A stretch of DNA of 8,133 nt from an uncultured Collinsella sp. (GTDB lineage: Bacteria > Actinomycetota > Coriobacteriia > Coriobacteriales > Coriobacteriaceae): assembly GCA_900553345.1 (NCBI GenBank), contig USDE01000055.1, positions 1 to 8,133 on the forward strand. The letters are read 5' to 3'. The notes beneath the pieces are model-generated. The model ran no database searches and was not told where the DNA came from. It was given only the letters and a program-made list of their open reading frames with translations. A program made the translations under genes and the position numbers. Position 1 is the first letter of the stretch. The number at the start of each line of letters is the position of its first letter. This document shows, one piece after another, positions 6,685-8,133 of this stretch.

Positions 6685-6690
6685 ATTATA
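6685..6690 (-). promoter_or_regulatory. -10 element of the lysR-type gene
   Basis: A perfect TATAAT stands on the minus strand, 45 nt before the LysR ATG. There is no good -35 at 16-18 nt. The LysR-type palindrome at 6712-6728 falls where the -35 would be, which fits negative autoregulation. Confidence 0.5.
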
Positions 6691-6711
6691 TTCGCTTTTC
6701 TTCTAAATCCA

Positions 6712-6728
6712 GTTCACCCATAGTGAAC
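6712..6728. promoter_or_regulatory. LysR-type binding site between lysR and the EamA transporter
   Basis: GTTCAC and GTGAAC are perfect inverted arms around CCATA. The inner part (6714-6726) satisfies the T-N11-A pattern of LysR boxes. The site is centred about 38 bp before the transporter ATG and overlaps the likely -35 of the divergent lysR gene. I infer that it is the recognition site of the adjacent regulator. Confidence 0.6.
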
Positions 6729-6757
6729 ATGCTCGGATATAGAGGGGATGGAAGCGC

Positions 6758-7669
6758 ATGAACAACGGACTGTTTACGTACTTAGCAGCATTGCTATTGT
6801 TTGGCTCCAACGGCATCATCGCCGCTGCCATCGCGCTGCCGAGCTCCGATATCGTGCTGCTACGCACGTTTTTGGGCGCTCTCTCGCTTGTCACTATCCT
6901 CGCCATCACCCAACACCATAAGTTGCAGGCGCCATCTCGTCCCCGCGAAGCCGCGGCCCTCCTCCTCTCGGGAGCTGCGCTGGGCGCCAGCTGGATTTTT
7001 CTGTTCCGCGCCTACCAGACGATCGGCGTCGGCGTATCCTCGCTGCTGTACTACTGCGGCCCCATCATTGTCATGGCGCTCTCCCCGCTCATCTTTGGCG
7101 AAAAGCTGACCGGCGGCAAAATCGCCGGCTTTGTCGCCGTTGCTTGCGGTGCTTTTCTCATTGCAGCGCAAGGTCTAGGCGGCAATATGCCCATTGCGGG
7201 CATCGTCTGTGGAATCGCCTCGGCCTTCTGCTATGCATTGATGGTCATCGCCAGCAAGGGTGCGCCGCACATCGAGGGCCTCGAGAACTCCGCGCTCCAG
7301 GTGAGCGCCGCCTTTGTGACCGCACTGGTCCTCACGCTCATCACGCAGGGCGCTCCCTCGTTCCTGTCCGCCGGCGTCGCCGCCAGTATTGATTGGCACG
7401 CCGTCGCTATGCTCGGCGTCGTCAACACCGGCATTGGTTGCCTGCTCTACTTTAGCGCCGTCGCCAAGCTGCCCGTCCAGACCGTCGCCGTCGTCGGCTA
7501 CCTCGAGCCGCTTTCGGCGGTCGTGTTCTCGGCCGCCCTTTTGGGTGAAGCCATAACACCGGTCCGCCTGCTGGGCGCCGCGCTTATCATCGGCGGCGCG
7601 ATTTTTTGCGAACTCGCCGGCAAACGCGCAAACGCCAAGGCTGGCATCGCCCAGACAGTACGTGCTTAA
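6758..7669 (+). CDS. EamA/DMT-superfamily transporter
   Basis: This 303-aa hydrophobic protein is built as two EamA repeats, about residues 5-139 and 147-288, each of roughly five membrane helices. Family marks include LRTFLGALSL in the first repeat, AYQTIGVGVSSLLYYCGPIIVMALSPLIFGEKLT at about 89-122, and the parallel stretch AVAKLPVQTVAVVGYLEPLSAVVFSAALLGEAIT at about 232-265 in the second. The repeat of P-x-x-x-x-hydrophobic-GE in both halves shows the internal duplication. The family moves amino acids, metabolites or drugs across the cytoplasmic membrane, often as exporters. The substrate is not evident here. Transcription diverges from the LysR gene. The ATG at 6758 follows a purine-rich AGAGGGGATGGA. 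A short AAAGC/GCTTT hairpin (7670-7683) directly after the stop could be a weak terminator. Confidence 0.9.
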   Translation: MNNGLFTYLAALLLFGSNGIIAAAIALPSSDIVLLRTFLGALSLVTILAITQHHKLQAPSRPREAAALLLSGAALGASWIFLFRAYQTIGVGVSSLLYYCGPIIVMALSPLIFGEKLTGGKIAGFVAVACGAFLIAAQGLGGNMPIAGIVCGIASAFCYALMVIASKGAPHIEGLENSALQVSAAFVTALVLTLITQGAPSFLSAGVAASIDWHAVAMLGVVNTGIGCLLYFSAVAKLPVQTVAVVGYLEPLSAVVFSAALLGEAITPVRLLGAALIIGGAIFCELAGKRANAKAGIAQTVRA

Positions 7670-7704
7670 AAAGCCCCTGCTTTGAAATGCTACCTGCGTA
7701 GATA

Positions 7705-7728
7705 AATAATCCCCAGCTGAGGATTATT
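7705..7728. repeat. Imperfect 24-bp palindrome after the transporter gene
   Basis: AATAATCC and GGATTATT are perfect 8-nt arms, and the 8 nt between them contain the smaller palindrome CAGCTG, so the whole element is palindromic except for one position pair. As RNA it could form an 8-bp hairpin, but there is no U-tract on the plus strand. It may be a weak transcript end or a dimer-binding site for Kup control. Confidence 0.35.
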
Positions 7729-7766
7729 GTCTAAAATAACCCGATGTGCCAAACTGCTCTTGTATG

Positions 7767-7772
7767 TATAAA
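7767..7772 (+). promoter_or_regulatory. Possible -10 of kup
   Basis: TATAAA lies 62 nt before the GTG start. A second -10-like CATAAA follows 11 bp later, at 7778-7783, as part of a repeated ATAAAGA. Neither has a good -35 at the usual distance, so the promoter may be activator-dependent or mis-assigned. Confidence 0.3.
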
Positions 7773-7785
7773 GACGGCATAAAGA

Positions 7786-7806
7786 TTATCTGTCCTAGAC
7801 AGATAA
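7786..7806. promoter_or_regulatory. Perfect 21-bp palindrome just before kup
   Basis: TTATCTGTC and GACAGATAA are perfect 9-nt arms around CTA. The element ends 22 nt before the GTG start and 4 nt before an in-frame ATG at 7811. It lies downstream of the candidate -10 elements, where a bound repressor would block transcription. Alternatively it could form a 9-bp hairpin in the leader RNA. It is not followed by a U-tract, so it is unlikely to be a terminator. Confidence 0.5.
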
Positions 7807-7828
7807 CCGGATGTCAAAGGGAGTCCAC

Positions 7829-8133
7829 GTGGCACACAACAAACTGGAGGCAAGCCCCCAAGACCAGCGTGGTCAAGGCGGGCACGGAGCCATCCCCCTC
7901 TCCGCTGGCATGCTGCTCGTAACGCTCGGCGTCGTCTATGGCGACATCGGCACGAGCCCCATGTACACCATGAAATCAATCGTCGCCAACAACGGCGGCA
8001 TCGGTACCGTCAGCGAAGACATGATCTTGGGAGCGCTTTCGCTTGTCATCTGGACCATGACGCTCGTGACCACGGTCAAGTACGTGGTTATCGCCATGAA
8101 GGCCGATAACCACAACGAGGGCGGCATCTTCGC
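7829..8133 (+). CDS. kup: Kup-family potassium transporter, N-terminal part
   Basis: The first 101 codons of a K+ uptake permease (KUP/HAK/KT family) lie before the right edge. After a hydrophilic tail of about 25 residues the protein reads [20 protein letters not shown], the hallmark first membrane helix of Kup. Then come [20 protein letters not shown], the second helix, and [10 protein letters not shown], the conserved loop after it. Family members are proton-coupled K+ importers of about 620-700 residues with some 12 membrane helices. The GTG at 7829 is chosen because AAAGGGAG (7816-7823) lies 5 nt upstream. An in-frame ATG at 7811 would add six residues, but its upstream region is occupied by the 21-bp palindrome and shows no clear Shine-Dalgarno. 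The gene appears to be a separate transcription unit from the EamA gene, across a 159-bp gap. Confidence 0.93.
   Translation, partial: MAHNKLEASPQDQRGQGGHGAIPLSAGMLLVTLGVVYGDIGTSPMYTMKSIVANNGGIGTVSEDMILGALSLVIWTMTLVTTVKYVVIAMKADNHNEGGIF

Noticed and set aside
7670..7828. c-di-AMP (ydaO-type) riboswitch before kup
   Set aside because: The gap is only 159 bp and I could not find the conserved core or multi-stem layout. Only two simple palindromes are evident.

Overview
The window is GC-rich and bacterial. It uses strong Shine-Dalgarno sites, some GTG starts and tightly packed genes. The gene set (a beta-glucoside-type PTS, an XRE-AlaA fusion, a LysR/EamA pair and Kup) and the codon use suggest an anaerobic gut actinomycete such as a Coriobacteriia member (Collinsella-like). 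That placement is inference from style and recall, not from a marker gene. There are eight protein-coding genes, two of them cut by the window edges. I see no rRNA, tRNA, CRISPR array or insertion sequence, and no gene-free stretch longer than 300 bases.

Region 1 (1-3990, minus strand) looks like one catabolic operon. A promoter at 3905-3934, with an operator-like palindrome at 3954-3970, leads into an amidohydrolase-2-like protein (3872-2838). Next come two neighbouring, divergent neutral-ceramidase-like proteins (2811-1564 and 1545-427), and after 193 bp the N-terminus of a PTS permease starting with an EIIB domain (233 to beyond the left edge). Both ceramidase-like proteins lack a signal peptide. 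One keeps the expected active-site residues and the other has lost several. The amidohydrolase-like protein has also lost most of its expected metal ligands. My inference is that an imported, probably phosphorylated conjugate is processed in the cytoplasm. The substrate cannot be read from the sequence.

Region 2 (4041-5721, minus strand) is an XRE-type DNA-binding domain fused to an AlaA-type alanine aminotransferase. A 16-bp perfect-stem terminator follows it. Four copies of GTTCAATT lie upstream, two of them forming a 20-bp palindrome over the likely promoter. A strong Shine-Dalgarno inside the gene precedes an ATG at exactly the point where a free-standing AlaA would begin, so one gene may yield two proteins: a regulator-enzyme and the enzyme alone.

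Region 3 (5782-7669) is a LysR regulator divergent from an EamA/DMT transporter, with a LysR-type palindrome between them. Region 4 (7670-8133) carries two palindromes and then the start of a Kup potassium transporter that runs off the right edge.
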